This document shows positions 18,128 to 27,015 of a DNA stretch of 64,000 bases, piece after piece. The DNA is taken from positions 1 through 64,000 of the forward strand of contig NZ_QXJC01000005.1 of the NCBI RefSeq assembly GCF_003570885.1, read 5' to 3'. The notes under the pieces are model-generated. The model searched no databases, had not been told where the DNA came from, and saw only the letters and a list, made by a program, of their open reading frames with translations. The translations under genes were made by a program, and so were the position numbers. This stretch comes from Simplicispira hankyongi (GTDB taxonomy: Bacteria > Pseudomonadota > Gammaproteobacteria > Burkholderiales > Burkholderiaceae_C). Position 1 is the stretch's first letter; each line of letters starts with the position of its first letter.

Positions 18128-18234
18128 ATGGCGGCTGGCTGCAGATCCGTCGCGCGCGACAATCCTCCTTTTCCCTTTCTCGGCGCGCCGTGCGTTGCTG
18201 GCGCGCCGCTGCCAAGTCACCAAAGGATTCCCTC

Positions 18235-19233
18235 TTGTTCAAGAACCTGATCGTCTACCGTATCGCGCCCGGCTGGCAATGCGATCTCACCCAGTTGGAA
18301 GAAGCGCTGGCGCGCGCGCCGTTCCTGGAATGCGGCGCCACCCAAGAGCGTTCGGTTGGCTGGGTGCCGCCGCGCGGCGAGGCACATGGCCTGCTGGCCG
18401 AATCGGTGGCGGGCCAGTGGATTTTGCGTTTCATGGCCGAGGCCAAGGTAGTGCCCGGCTCCGTCGTCGCCCGCCGGGTCAAGGAGAAAGCCGATCGCAT
18501 CGAGCAGGAAACCGGCCGCAAGCCCGGCAAGAAGGAAAGCAAGGAGCTCAAGGATGAAGCCATGCTTGACCTGCTGCCCATGGCGTTCACCAAGCAAGGC
18601 TCGATGTGGGTGTGGATCGACCAGGCCGCCCGCACCCTGGTGCTCGACACCGGCAGCCAGGCGCGCGCCGATGAGGTGGTCAGCCTGCTGACCGAGGCGC
18701 TGCCCGGCTTTGCGCTGGCCCTGGTGCACACCCACACCAGCCCGCAAGCCGCCATGGCGCACTGGCTGGCCACGCAGGAGCCGCCCGCAGGTTTCAGTGT
18801 GGACCGTGAATGCGAACTCAAGTCGGCGGACGAGGCCAAGGCCGTGGTGCGCTACGCCCGCCACCCGCTCGACATCGAGGAAGTGCAGGCCCATATCGCC
18901 GCTGGCAAGCTGCCGACGCGCCTGGCGCTGACCTGGGACGAGCGCGTGTCCTTCGTGCTGACCGAGGGCCTGCAGATCAAGAAACTGGCGTTTCTGGACA
19001 CGGTGTTCGAGGACAAGGCGGCCGACGATGGCGGCTTTGACACCGATGTGGCCATTGCCACTGGCGAAGTCTCGCGCCTGCTGCCCGACCTGATCGAGGC
19101 GCTGGGCGGCGAGGCGCAGCCGGGCGTGGCGGCACCCGTTTCGGCCCCCATTTCGGCATCTGCTGCGTCCGGCAGCGTGACCGGCCCGGCGACGGCGCCC
19201 GTGGATACCGACCCCGACAACGCCCCGTTCTGA
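18235..19233 (+). CDS. rdgC: Recombination-associated protein RdgC
   Basis: 332 residues from a TTG start at 18235, chosen because the next residues (FKNLIVYRI) match the RdgC N-terminus and AAGGA lies upstream. The body has the family blocks SVGWVPPRG, DEAMLDLLPMAF, MWVWID and LTWDERVSFVLTEG, with MATGELA-like IATGEVSRLLPDLIEALGGEA near the end. RdgC is a ring-shaped dimer that coats double-stranded DNA without sequence preference and restrains RecA. Compared with E. coli RdgC (303) it has an extra Ala/Pro/Ser tail of about 30 residues that looks disordered. Confidence 0.93.
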   Translation: MFKNLIVYRIAPGWQCDLTQLEEALARAPFLECGATQERSVGWVPPRGEAHGLLAESVAGQWILRFMAEAKVVPGSVVARRVKEKADRIEQETGRKPGKKESKELKDEAMLDLLPMAFTKQGSMWVWIDQAARTLVLDTGSQARADEVVSLLTEALPGFALALVHTHTSPQAAMAHWLATQEPPAGFSVDRECELKSADEAKAVVRYARHPLDIEEVQAHIAAGKLPTRLALTWDERVSFVLTEGLQIKKLAFLDTVFEDKAADDGGFDTDVAIATGEVSRLLPDLIEALGGEAQPGVAAPVSAPISASAASGSVTGPATAPVDTDPDNAPF

Positions 19234-19246
19234 GGCGGGGCAGCGC

Positions 19247-19816
19247 TCAGCCGGCGCTAAGGTGCTCGAACAGGATGGCGGTGCCGATGCCGGCAAGCAC
19301 CAGCCCGCCCACGATCTCTGCGCGGCCGCCCGCCGCCCGGCCGAACACGCGCCCGGCCATCACCCCGAGGGTGACGGCCACCAGCGTGGTGCAGCCGATC
19401 GCGAAGGCGACGGGAAGGATGGGCACGTCCAGAATGGCCAGGCCCGCGCCTACCACCATGGCGTCCATGCTGGTGGCTAAGCCTGTCAGCGCCAGCACCC
19501 AGAAGCCGTGGCGCGCGGGTTTGTCGGCGGCCTGTGATTCGGAGGGTCTCAGGCCATTGAGCACCATGTGCCCGCCCAGACCCAGCAGCAGCACGAAGGC
19601 GATCCAGTGGTCCCAGGCTTTGACGTAATCGGCAGCAGCCAGGCCCAGGGCCCAGCCGATGAGGGGCGTTGTGCCTTCGATGGCGCCGAAAATGGCCCCG
19701 GTGCGCAGCGCTTCGCGCCAGTGGGGGTGTTCCAGCGCCATGCCCTTGCCCACGGCGGCGGCAAAGGCGTCGGTGGACATGGCCAGGGACAACAGGGCAA
19801 TGGAGAGGGGGCTCAT
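19247..19816 (-). CDS. mntP: Manganese efflux pump MntP
   Basis: 189 residues, six membrane helices, full length for MntP. Signature acidic motifs in the helices are visible: AMSTDAFAAAVGKG near residue 13 and TGLATSMDAMVVGAG near 112, the internally repeated DAF/DAM pair that handles the ion. The ATG at 19816 was chosen because everything upstream in frame reads as riboswitch leader. MntP exports Mn(II) and protects against manganese excess. Regulation by manganese is supported by a yybP-ykoY element in its leader. It converges on rdgC with a 13-base gap. Confidence 0.93.
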   Translation of the reverse strand: MSPLSIALLSLAMSTDAFAAAVGKGMALEHPHWREALRTGAIFGAIEGTTPLIGWALGLAAADYVKAWDHWIAFVLLLGLGGHMVLNGLRPSESQAADKPARHGFWVLALTGLATSMDAMVVGAGLAILDVPILPVAFAIGCTTLVAVTLGVMAGRVFGRAAGGRAEIVGGLVLAGIGTAILFEHLSAG

Positions 19817-19887
19817 GGGAATTGTGTGATCTGGCCGGGCGAACGCAAAGGCGCATTCCCACGGCCCGGCTCCTGTCGTGTGAACGC

Positions 19888-20000
19888 GCCCATGGTCTCG
19901 CCAACCAGCACACTGGATGCCTGCGCCACAGCGCGCAGAGCGGGCCGAGTATGTTGACGCAGGCGCTTTCGAAGTCGAAAGCCGGCTACTCCCCAAGGGA
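19888..20000 (-). promoter_or_regulatory. yybP-ykoY manganese riboswitch upstream of mntP
   Basis: On the minus strand the leader reads CCTTGGGGAGTAGCC, then CTGCGTCAACATACTCGGC, and ends with GGCGAGACCATGG about 75 bases before the mntP ATG. GGGGAGTAGC, GTCAACATACTCGG and GGCGAGACC are the conserved blocks of the yybP-ykoY class in betaproteobacteria. The class binds Mn(II) and turns on efflux genes, which fits MntP exactly. Confidence 0.88.
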
Positions 20001-20047
20001 AGCGCGAAGTATAGAGGCGCGTGCCGCAGTCGCTGCGGCTGAATGCG

Positions 20048-20216
20048 GCTAGTGTCGTGAGTTGGAAGTTCGTTTCAGAAAGTTGCCGAGAATCGCCGCC
20101 ATGCCGCGTTGCAAATCCTCGCGATAGCTCCGGCTATCGCTGTGGTTTGCGCCTTGCCTGACGCCGATTTCGACATCTTTCACTTTTTCAACCTACTTCC
20201 AACTCACGACACTAGC
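20048..20216. mobile_element. MITE-like element: 169-bp near-complete palindrome
   Basis: The ends are perfect 22-base inverted repeats: GCTAGTGTCGTGAGTTGGAA onward at 20048 and its complement ending at 20216. The interior is also imperfectly self-complementary, centred on GCGATAGCTCCGGCTATCGC at about 20131-20150. The whole element could therefore fold into one long hairpin. It has no open frame of its own. I could not see a clear target duplication. Its right end supplies the stop codon (20212-20214) of the EamA gene. Probably a non-autonomous element mobilised by a transposase elsewhere. Confidence 0.75.
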
Positions 20217-20652
20217 GGCGCAGCGCCAACACCACCACCCCGGCCGCCACCAGCGCAATGCCCAGCCAACCCGTGCCCGACGGGCGCTCGCCCAGGAACA
20301 CAAAGGCAAACACCGCCACCAGCACCAGGCTGAACTTGTCGACCGGAGCCACCTGCGACGCCTCGCCCAGTTGCAGCGCGCGGAAGTAGCAGACCCACGA
20401 TGCCCCGGTTGCCAGGGCCGACAGCGCCAGAAAGATCCAGGTCTTGCCCGGCAACTGCAGTGGGTTGCTCCACTTGCCTGTGGCCCAGACGAACGCCGTC
20501 AGTACGAAAACAATGATGACGGTGCGCACCAGCGTGGCCAGGTCGGAATCCACGCCCTGGATGCCCACCTTGGCAAAGATGGCGGTGAGGGCGGCGAAGA
20601 CGGCAGACAGCGCGGCCCAGAAGAACCAGCTGTGGGAGGTGGTCGATTGCAT
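20212..20652 (-). CDS. Single-domain EamA (drug/metabolite transporter) membrane protein
   Basis: 146 residues, about half a typical EamA exporter: one EamA unit of five hydrophobic segments. Family phrases are SAVFAALTAIFAKVGIQGVDSDLATLVRT near 14-43, ASWVCYFRALQLGEAS near 85 and FVFLGERPSG near 120. Single-unit EamA proteins work as pairs or homodimers. The ATG at 20652 is preferred since upstream codons are unlike the family. Substrate unknown. The stop codon lies inside the terminal repeat of the MITE-like element, so the last residues may have been altered by its insertion. Confidence 0.85.
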   Translation of the reverse strand: MQSTTSHSWFFWAALSAVFAALTAIFAKVGIQGVDSDLATLVRTVIIVFVLTAFVWATGKWSNPLQLPGKTWIFLALSALATGASWVCYFRALQLGEASQVAPVDKFSLVLVAVFAFVFLGERPSGTGWLGIALVAAGVVVLALRR

Positions 20653-20805
20653 GTGCGTGCTGCCTTTTTTGTACTGCCGGTTGCGCTGCTTTGTCGCCCT
20701 GTCAACGTGCCAGTCCTTGCCGCGGGCTGCGAGCCCAAATGTAGCGGGAAGCCCCTGCCTCTGGAAGCGACCGTTGGCGGTTTGCATGCATCAGAAAGAC
20801 AGCGC

Positions 20806-21606
20806 TCAACGCCCCTCAAAGCTGGCAGGTTTTTTCGCAAAAAACGCCTCGATCCCCGCACGCATGTCCTGCGTGGCGGCGCAGCCGGCAAAGGCTGCAG
20901 TCTCGGCGATCAGCTGCGCCTCCAGGTCGCGGTCGAACGATGCGCGCATCAGCCGCTTCATGGCGCCATAGGCCAGCGTGGGGCCGTGGGCCAGGCGGTG
21001 GGCGAGGGTGGCGGCGGCTTCGTCCAATTGCCCTGCCGGTACCACGCGGTTGACCAGGCCCAGGCGCAGCGCGTCGGAGGCGCTGAGCGTGTCGCCGAGC
21101 AGCGCGATCTCGAGCGCGTGGCGCAGGCCCACCAGGCGCGGCAAGGCCCACGAGGCGCCGACGTCGCAACTGGTGCCCAGGTTGATGTAAGCAAGGTTGA
21201 AGCGCGTGCTCTCGGCAGCCATCACAAAGTCGGCCTGCAGCATGAGCGAGAGGCCGGCACCGGCGGCGGCGCCATGCACCTTGGCGATGACGGGGGCGTT
21301 CATGCCGGCGAGCACCTGTACGGCGGCGTTGAGCGGCCCGAGCAGGTCGGCGGCGCCCTGCACCGGGTCGGCGCGCAAGGTAGCCAGGTCGCCGCCCGCC
21401 ATGAAGGCTTTGCCGGCCCCGCACAGCACCACGGCGCGCACGCCAACGTCGGCGGCCAGGTCCTGCACGGCGGCGAGCAGTGCCTGCGCCATGGGTACGT
21501 TGATGGCGTTCATGGCCTCGGGGCGTGAAAATCGCAGCGTGGCAACAGCGCCTTCGCGGGTGACTTCCAGCGGGGTGCTGGTGGAGGGGGGGCTGGCGGT
21601 GCTCAT
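20806..21606 (-). CDS. Enoyl-CoA hydratase/isomerase family protein
   Basis: 266 residues, one crotonase domain. The oxyanion-hole blocks are FMAGGDLATLR near 68 and HGAAAGAGLSLML near 110. The region NLAYINLGTSCDVGASWALPRL has Asn and Asp around the place where classical hydratases have their first catalytic Glu, whereas the second Glu position (HALEIALLG) is kept. That pattern fits PaaG-like isomerases better than true hydratases. Probably fatty-acid or aromatic-acid CoA degradation; substrate not inferable. No pathway partners are adjacent. Confidence 0.85.
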   Translation of the reverse strand: MSTASPPSTSTPLEVTREGAVATLRFSRPEAMNAINVPMAQALLAAVQDLAADVGVRAVVLCGAGKAFMAGGDLATLRADPVQGAADLLGPLNAAVQVLAGMNAPVIAKVHGAAAGAGLSLMLQADFVMAAESTRFNLAYINLGTSCDVGASWALPRLVGLRHALEIALLGDTLSASDALRLGLVNRVVPAGQLDEAAATLAHRLAHGPTLAYGAMKRLMRASFDRDLEAQLIAETAAFAGCAATQDMRAGIEAFFAKKPASFEGR

Positions 21607-21663
21607 GGGGGCTCCTGAATGCGGTGCGCCGGGCCACTCCGCCGGGCCTCGCCGCGCGAGTCA

Positions 21664-21727
21664 TATTTTAGGTATTTCAGACCTCCAGCGCTTGATGGGT
21701 AAGCGCTGGAAGCTATGGTTTTGATAG
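21664..21727 (-). repeat. Dispersed palindrome, copy 5, overlapping the cueR 3' end
   Basis: A perfect 9-bp stem, CCAGCGCTT and AAGCGCTGG, around GATGGGT, flanked by AGCTATGG and AATACC-like ends. The stop codon and last codons of cueR fall in the flank of this copy. It could act as the terminator of the copZ-cueR transcript. Confidence 0.75.
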
Positions 21728-22177
21728 TTTTCTTCGCCCCGTGGCAACCGGCGCGGCGCTTTCGCCCTCGGCCGCCAGGTCGTCCAAGATCGGGCATTCG
21801 GGCCGCGCGTCGCCCGCGCAGCAGCCTACGAGTTGCTGCAGCGTGCGCTGCATGGCCTGCATGGCCGCGATGCGTTTTGTGAGGTCGTCGATGTGCGCCT
21901 GTGCAATCTGCTTGACGCTGGCGCTGGCGCGCTGCTTGTCTTGCCACAGGCCGAGCAGGGTGGCGATCTCGGGCATCGAAAAGCCCAGGTCGCGGGCGCG
22001 GCGGATGAAGCGCAGGGCGTGGATGTCGGCCTCCGAATACTGGCGGTAGCCCGAGTCGGTGCGCGCCACGGGGGCCAGCAGGCCCAGCGATTCGTAGTGC
22101 CGCACCATGCGCGGCGAGACGCCCGCGCGCCGGGCCGCCGTGCCGATGGGGACCTGCGCTGCGTTTTCGCTGGTCAC
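21713..22177 (-). CDS. cueR: Copper-responsive MerR family regulator CueR
   Basis: 154 residues starting at GTG, which overlaps the copZ stop as GTGA. The N-terminal MerR helix-turn-helix is IGTAARRAGVSPRMVRHYE, followed by the dimerisation coiled coil. The metal loop CCAGDARPECPIL near 119-131 has the two cysteines spaced as in CueR, which binds Cu(I), Ag(I) or Au(I). It should activate copA and its own operon by untwisting long-spacer promoters. The last codons (KLSKP) derive from an intergenic palindrome. Confidence 0.92.
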   Translation of the reverse strand: MTSENAAQVPIGTAARRAGVSPRMVRHYESLGLLAPVARTDSGYRQYSEADIHALRFIRRARDLGFSMPEIATLLGLWQDKQRASASVKQIAQAHIDDLTKRIAAMQAMQRTLQQLVGCCAGDARPECPILDDLAAEGESAAPVATGRRKLSKP

Positions 22178-22380
22178 GCGGGCGCCACCTCGTAGCCTTC
22201 TTCGGCAATGGCCGCCGCCAGGGCGTCGCGCGGCTGGGTGCTGGCGACGTCGACGCGGTTGGCCGCGCGGTCGATGCGCACCTCGGCGGCCGGGTCCAGC
22301 GCTTGCACGGCCTGGGTGACGGCGCGCTCGCAGTGGCCGCAGGTCATGCCGGTGACGGTGAATTGGTAGGTTGTGCTCAT
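22174..22380 (-). CDS. copZ: Copper chaperone CopZ (heavy-metal-associated domain)
   Basis: 68 residues, a single HMA domain. The metal site GMTCGHCERAV (residues about 11-21) has the CxxC pair that carries Cu(I). The ferredoxin-like fold ends in the motif IAEEGYEVA. The ATG at 22380 was chosen over one further upstream because the protein then starts right at the first beta strand and GGAG precedes it. It is co-transcribed with cueR (GTGA overlap) and divergent from copA, so it likely hands copper to CopA and CueR. Confidence 0.9.
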   Translation of the reverse strand: MSTTYQFTVTGMTCGHCERAVTQAVQALDPAAEVRIDRAANRVDVASTQPRDALAAAIAEEGYEVAPA

Positions 22381-22429
22381 GGGGAAACTCCTGGAATGGG
22401 GGAAAAGGGCTGACAGCGGTAGCTTGCAG

Positions 22430-22451
22430 CTTGACATGGTGGCAGAGTCAA
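22430..22451 (-). promoter_or_regulatory. Putative CueR operator of the copZ-cueR promoter
   Basis: A dyad CTTGAC/GTCAAG with 10 bases between, containing CTGCCACC on the minus strand, the same string as in the copA promoter. TTGACT on the minus strand (22450-22445) would be the -35. The -10 expected 19 bases later is poor (AAGCTA), so this call is weaker than the copA one. Confidence 0.5.
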
Positions 22452-22489
22452 GCGGTTCGTGTCGATCTGTGGAGCGGGGATGAACTACA

Positions 22490-22550
22490 GAATAGATAGC
22501 TGTCAGCGCAATACAGATAAGCGCTTGAGGCCTATTTGGCTACTAATTTT
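22490..22550 (+). repeat. Dispersed palindrome, copy 6
   Basis: AATAGATAGCTGTCAGCGC, then AATACAG, then ATAAGCGCTTGAGGCCTATTT. It lies in the divergent region between copZ and copA, about 30 bases before the copA -35. It could insulate the two divergent promoters; that is speculation. Confidence 0.7.
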
Positions 22551-22582
22551 AGGCATTCCCCACCCAGCCCGGACTTTCGCGC

Positions 22583-22613
22583 TTGACCCTGCCACCGTGG
22601 CAGGGTGTACCTT
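22583..22613 (+). promoter_or_regulatory. MerR-type copA promoter with CueR dyad
   Basis: TTGACC (22583-22588) is a good -35. A 19-base spacer follows, holding the dyad CCCTGCCACCGTGGCAGGG, and then TACCTT (22608-22613) as -10. The 19-base spacing with a palindrome is the hallmark of MerR/CueR-activated promoters. The predicted start of transcription falls at about 22619-22620, on the A of the copA ATG, so the mRNA may be leaderless. Confidence 0.75.
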
Positions 22614-22619
22614 TGCGCC

Positions 22620-24914
22620 ATGACACCCGAATCCACCCTGCCTGTCCCCGCCTTCGCCGCTGCCCCCGGCGCCGCACCTGATGCTTCGGCACCGCCGCTG
22701 GAGATCGACATCGGCATTGGTGGCATGACCTGTGCCAGTTGCGTGGGCCGCGTGGAGCGCGCGCTGCGCAAGGTGCCGGGGGTGCAGATGGCGGCGGTGA
22801 ACCTGGCCACCGAGTCTGCCCGTATCGCCGTGGCAGTTGCGCCCGGCGAGGACGCCGCCGCCACCGAGGCCCGCCTGCGCCGCGCTGTGCGCACCGCCGG
22901 TTATGAGCCGCGCACCGCCGAGGCCGTGGCCGCGCACGAGGACGCTTCGCCCTGGGCGGGGTTTGACCGCGTCGCCATGGGCCTGGCCTTGTCGGCGCCG
23001 CTGGTGCTGCCCATGTTCGGTGCGCTGTTTGGCCTGCACTGGATGCTGCCCGCCTGGGCGCAGTTTGCGCTGGCTACGCCGGTGCAGTTCATTCTGGGGG
23101 CGCGCTTTTACAAGGCCGGCTGGCATGCGGCGCGCGCGTTCACCGGCAACATGGATCTGCTGGTCGCCATTGGCACCAGCGCGGGCTGGGGGCTGTCGAT
23201 GTGGCTGTGGCTGGCGGCGCCGGCCGGGCACATGCCGCATTTGTATTTCGAGGCCTCGGCGGTGGTGGTCACGCTGGTGCTGCTGGGCAAATGGCTGGAG
23301 GCCCGCGCCAAGCAGCAGACCACGGCGGCGATCCGCGCCCTGCACGGCCTGCGGCCCGATGTGGCCCATCTGCTGGTCAAGGGGCAGGAGCAGGACGTGC
23401 CCGTAGGCGAGGTGATGGTGGGCGACGAGCTGGTGGTGCGGCCGGGCGAGCGCCTGCCGGTGGACGGCGTGCTGCAAAGCGGCGAGACCCAGGTGGACGA
23501 ATCCATGCTCACCGGCGAGCCCCTGCCCGTGGTCAAGGACGCGGGCGCGCTGCTGACCGGCGGCTCGATCAACGGCGAAGGCCGCATCGTGCTCACGGTG
23601 CGTGCGGTGGGCAGCGAGACGGTGCTGTCCAAAATCATCCGCCTGGTAGAAGACGCCCAGGCCGCCAAGGCGTCGATCCAGCGGCTGGTGGACCAGGTGG
23701 CCAATGTGTTCGTGCCGGTGGTGCTGGTGATTGCCCTCATCACCCTGGCGGGCTGGATGCTGGCGGGCGCCAGCGGCGAAGTGGCGCTGATCCGCGCGGT
23801 GGCGGTGCTGGTGATCGCCTGCCCCTGCGCGCTGGGCCTGGCGACGCCGGCCGCCATCATGGCCGGCACGGGCGTGGCGGCCGAGCACGGCATCTTGATC
23901 AAGGACGCCCAGGCGCTGGAGCTGGCGCACCGCGCCGACACCGTGGCCTTTGACAAGACCGGCACGCTGACGGTGGGCCAGCCGCGCCTGACGGCCTTCG
24001 AGCCCGCCGCGGGGCAGGATCGCAAGGCGCTGCTGCAGGCCGCCGCCAGCCTGCAAAGCGGCAGCGAGCACCCGCTGGCCCGCGCCGTGGTGCAGGCGGC
24101 GCAGGCTGAGGGCCTGGCGTTGGCCGCCCCGGAGGCGCTGCGCGCGGTGGCGGGGCGCGGCAGCGAAGGCGAGGTGGACGGACAAAGCTATCTGCTGGGC
24201 AGCCTGCGCTGGATGGGCGAGCTCAAGCTCGACCTCGGCCCGCTGGCCGGCCGTGCCGCTGCTTTGCAGGCCGAAGGGGCCACGGTGTCGGCGCTGGTGC
24301 AGCGCACGGGGCGCGGCCTGGAGGCGCGCGCCCTGCTGGCCTTTGCCGACGAGCCCAAGCCGGGCGCGCTGGAAGCGCTGGCCCAGTTGCGCGCCAAAGG
24401 CCTGCGCACGGTGATGATTTCAGGCGACAACCGCGGCGCCGCCGAGGCGATGGCGCGGCGCCTGGGGCTGGACCCGGACGCTGGCGAGGTGATGGCCGAG
24501 GTGCTGCCAGGCGACAAGGCGGCGGCGGTGCGGGCGCTGCAGCACACGCCGGATGGGCAGACGCACACCGTGGTCATGGTGGGCGATGGCGTGAACGATG
24601 CACCGGCGCTGGCCGCGGCCGACGTGGGCATGGCCATGGGCAACGGCACTGATGTGGCGATGCACGCCGCCGGCATCACGCTGATGCGTGGCGACCCGCT
24701 GCTGGTGGCGGCGGCGCTCGACATTTCGCGCCGCACGGTGATGAAGATTCGGCAGAACCTGTTCTGGGCCTTTGCCTACAACGTGGCCGGCATTCCGCTG
24801 GCGGCGCTCGGTTACCTGAGCCCGGTGGTGGCGGGCGCGGCGATGGCGCTCAGCTCGGTCAGCGTGATGACGAATGCCTTGCTGCTCAAACGTTGGCGCG
24901 GCCCGCGCGGCTGA
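22620..24914 (+). CDS. copA: Copper-exporting P1B-type ATPase CopA
   Basis: 764 residues. One N-terminal HMA domain ([15 protein letters not shown] near residue 35) and eight membrane helices. Key motifs: LTGEPLPV near 298 (actuator), the intramembrane CPC of [14 protein letters not shown] at about 400, phosphorylation site DKTGT at 445, SEHPLARA (P1B His-Pro) near 482 and [10 protein letters not shown] near 658. The CPC motif assigns it to Cu(I)/Ag(I) export from the cytoplasm. The ATG at 22620 is preferred because a GTG 15 bases upstream would lie before the predicted transcription start. Confidence 0.95.
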   Translation: MTPESTLPVPAFAAAPGAAPDASAPPLEIDIGIGGMTCASCVGRVERALRKVPGVQMAAVNLATESARIAVAVAPGEDAAATEARLRRAVRTAGYEPRTAEAVAAHEDASPWAGFDRVAMGLALSAPLVLPMFGALFGLHWMLPAWAQFALATPVQFILGARFYKAGWHAARAFTGNMDLLVAIGTSAGWGLSMWLWLAAPAGHMPHLYFEASAVVVTLVLLGKWLEARAKQQTTAAIRALHGLRPDVAHLLVKGQEQDVPVGEVMVGDELVVRPGERLPVDGVLQSGETQVDESMLTGEPLPVVKDAGALLTGGSINGEGRIVLTVRAVGSETVLSKIIRLVEDAQAAKASIQRLVDQVANVFVPVVLVIALITLAGWMLAGASGEVALIRAVAVLVIACPCALGLATPAAIMAGTGVAAEHGILIKDAQALELAHRADTVAFDKTGTLTVGQPRLTAFEPAAGQDRKALLQAAASLQSGSEHPLARAVVQAAQAEGLALAAPEALRAVAGRGSEGEVDGQSYLLGSLRWMGELKLDLGPLAGRAAALQAEGATVSALVQRTGRGLEARALLAFADEPKPGALEALAQLRAKGLRTVMISGDNRGAAEAMARRLGLDPDAGEVMAEVLPGDKAAAVRALQHTPDGQTHTVVMVGDGVNDAPALAAADVGMAMGNGTDVAMHAAGITLMRGDPLLVAAALDISRRTVMKIRQNLFWAFAYNVAGIPLAALGYLSPVVAGAAMALSSVSVMTNALLLKRWRGPRG

Positions 24915-24984
24915 GGTGGTGTGGGTGGGCGCTGCTGGGGTGGCGACGACCGCCAATCGATTCCTCGGGTGAAAATGCCCTTCC

Positions 24985-26811
24985 ATGTCTCCCCGCTTTG
25001 CCTCCCGCCTGCTGACCGCCCGCAATGCGCTGCTGCGGGTGTTCCGCATTTCCGACTGGCAGATCACGCTGTTGTGGTCGGTGGTGGCGGGCCTGCTGGG
25101 GGCGGTGGCGACCGAGGGCTTCCGGCTTCTGCTGGAGTCGCTCGACACGCTGGTGTTCGGGGCGCACACCGGCATGGTGGACCTGGCGCGCAAGCTCCCC
25201 TGGTTCCTGCGCCTTGCCGTGCCTGCGCTGGGTGGGCTGGCGGCGGGTGGCCTGCTGGTGCTGGCGCGCCGCCGGGCAGAGCAGAAAGCCACGTCGGACT
25301 ACATGGAAGCGATTGTGGTGGGCGACGGGCGCATTCCCGTGGCGCAGGCGCTGATCCGCAGCGGCTCGTCGCTGCTGAGCATTGCCAGCGGCGGCTCCAT
25401 CGGGCGCGAAGGTTCCATGGTGCAGCTCTCGGCGCTGGCGGCGTCGCTGCTGGGGCGCTTTTTGCATTTTCCCGTGGAGCGGCTGCGCCTGCTGGTGGCT
25501 TGCGGGGCGGCGGCGGGCATTACCTCGGCCTACAACGCGCCCATTGCCGGCGCGTTTTTCGTCGCCGAAATCGTGCTCGGCACCATCGCCATGGAAAGCG
25601 TGGGGCCGATCATGGTCGCCTCGGTGGTGGCCAACATCGCCATGCGCGCCTTCCCCGGCTACCGCCCGCCGTACGAAATGCCGGTGTTTGCCGATATCTA
25701 TGGCCCCGAGGTGCTGCTGTTTGCCCTGATGGGCGTACTGCTGGGCGCGGCGGCGGCGCTGTTTCTGCGCGGGCTGGCCGGCGGCAAGCGCTTGTTCGCG
25801 CGCCTGCCCTGGGCGCTGCCGCTGCGCATGGCGCTGGGCGGGCTGGTGGTGGGGCTGATTTCGGTGGCGGTGCCCGAGGTCTGGGGCAATGGCTACAGCG
25901 TGGTCAACGGCGTGCTGCACGACCCTGGCCCGTGGTGGATTTTGCTGTTGCTGCTGGTGGCCAAGCTGGTCGCGACGTTCGCCACGGCCGGTTCCGGTGC
26001 GGTCGGCGGGGTGTTTACGCCAGCGCTGTTTGTCGGCTGTCTGGTCGGCAGCCTGTTCGGGCATGGCGTGCAGGCCCTGTGGCCTGCGGCCACCTCGGCG
26101 CCGTCGGCCTACGCCATGGTGGGCATGGGCGCGTTTTTGGCGGCGGCCACGCAGGCGCCCTTGATGGCGGTGCTGATGATTTTCGAGATGACACTGAGCT
26201 ACGAAGTCATGCTGCCGCTGATGGCGGCGAGCGTGGTGGCCTACTTCGTGGCGCGCTCGATTCAGGGCGGCTCCATGTACCAAATCACCGTGCAGCGCCG
26301 CCAGGCGCAAGACGCACGCATCCGGCTGCGCGGCTTGCAGATGCGCGAGCTGGTGCAGCCGGCGCTGACGGTGGTGCGGCCTGACGCCGACCTGGTCGCC
26401 ATGAGCCGTTTGTTCCTGCAGCACCCGGTGAAATACCTCTATGTGGCCGATGCCGGCGAGCGTTTTCTGGGCGTGGTGCCACTCAAGGCCTTGAGCACGG
26501 CGGTGGAGGAAGAAAAGCGCCGCCAAGCCGCTGCGCAAGCGCCTTCCAACACGGCTGCCGGAGCGACCGCCGCAATGCCAGCGCCGCGCGAGCTGGCCCA
26601 CCAGTGCGCCGCCGACCTGCTGAGCCGCGAAATCGAGCCCCTGCCCGCCGAGATGGAGCTTGGCCAGGCGCTGCAGTATTTTCTGGAGCACCGTGGTGAG
26701 CGCCTGCCGGTGGTGGAAAGCGCCGCCAACCCGGTGCTGCTGGGGGTGGTGGCCAAAAGCGCGTTGCTGGCGACCTATGTGCGCCTGAGCGAGCAGAGCC
26801 CGGCTGCGTAG
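24985..26811 (+). CDS. CLC family chloride channel/transporter with CBS pair (ClcB-like)
   Basis: 608 residues. The CLC membrane domain (about 20-440) includes SGGSIGREGSMVQ near 133, where the Glu is the gating/proton-coupling residue, and AGSGAVGGVFTPALFVG near 337. The soluble C-terminus (about 450-600) has two CBS-type halves separated by an Ala-rich linker. Bacterial CLC proteins exchange chloride for protons or act as channels, often in acid or osmotic response. GTGAAAAT lies 10 bases before the start, resembling the near-start -10 seen at other genes here. No partner gene is evident. Confidence 0.9.
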   Translation: MSPRFASRLLTARNALLRVFRISDWQITLLWSVVAGLLGAVATEGFRLLLESLDTLVFGAHTGMVDLARKLPWFLRLAVPALGGLAAGGLLVLARRRAEQKATSDYMEAIVVGDGRIPVAQALIRSGSSLLSIASGGSIGREGSMVQLSALAASLLGRFLHFPVERLRLLVACGAAAGITSAYNAPIAGAFFVAEIVLGTIAMESVGPIMVASVVANIAMRAFPGYRPPYEMPVFADIYGPEVLLFALMGVLLGAAAALFLRGLAGGKRLFARLPWALPLRMALGGLVVGLISVAVPEVWGNGYSVVNGVLHDPGPWWILLLLLVAKLVATFATAGSGAVGGVFTPALFVGCLVGSLFGHGVQALWPAATSAPSAYAMVGMGAFLAAATQAPLMAVLMIFEMTLSYEVMLPLMAASVVAYFVARSIQGGSMYQITVQRRQAQDARIRLRGLQMRELVQPALTVVRPDADLVAMSRLFLQHPVKYLYVADAGERFLGVVPLKALSTAVEEEKRRQAAAQAPSNTAAGATAAMPAPRELAHQCAADLLSREIEPLPAEMELGQALQYFLEHRGERLPVVESAANPVLLGVVAKSALLATYVRLSEQSPAA

Positions 26812-27015
26812 CGCTGCCAGAGCGTAAACCCCCTGCGCCCCAAGGGCCGGGGAGGTCCGCGCATTTGATCGGCGTCAGTGTCTGCCCGAATGGCAGGGGC
26901 TGCAGACGTTTGCAGTGCGCGCCAGTCAACTCTAAATCCATGTATTCAGGGTGGTTTCTGGCACACTTGCAACAAGTTGTTGCGGTGCCGCACGGGCTTT
27001 TGACAGGGGAATTTC

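Noticed and set aside
20109-20333. 74-codon plus-strand frame beginning in the MITE-like element
   Set aside because: It is a palindrome translation that runs into the antisense of the EamA gene; no domain.
22503-24185. 560-codon minus-strand frame across copA
   Set aside because: No similarity to a family; copA motifs are complete on the opposite strand.
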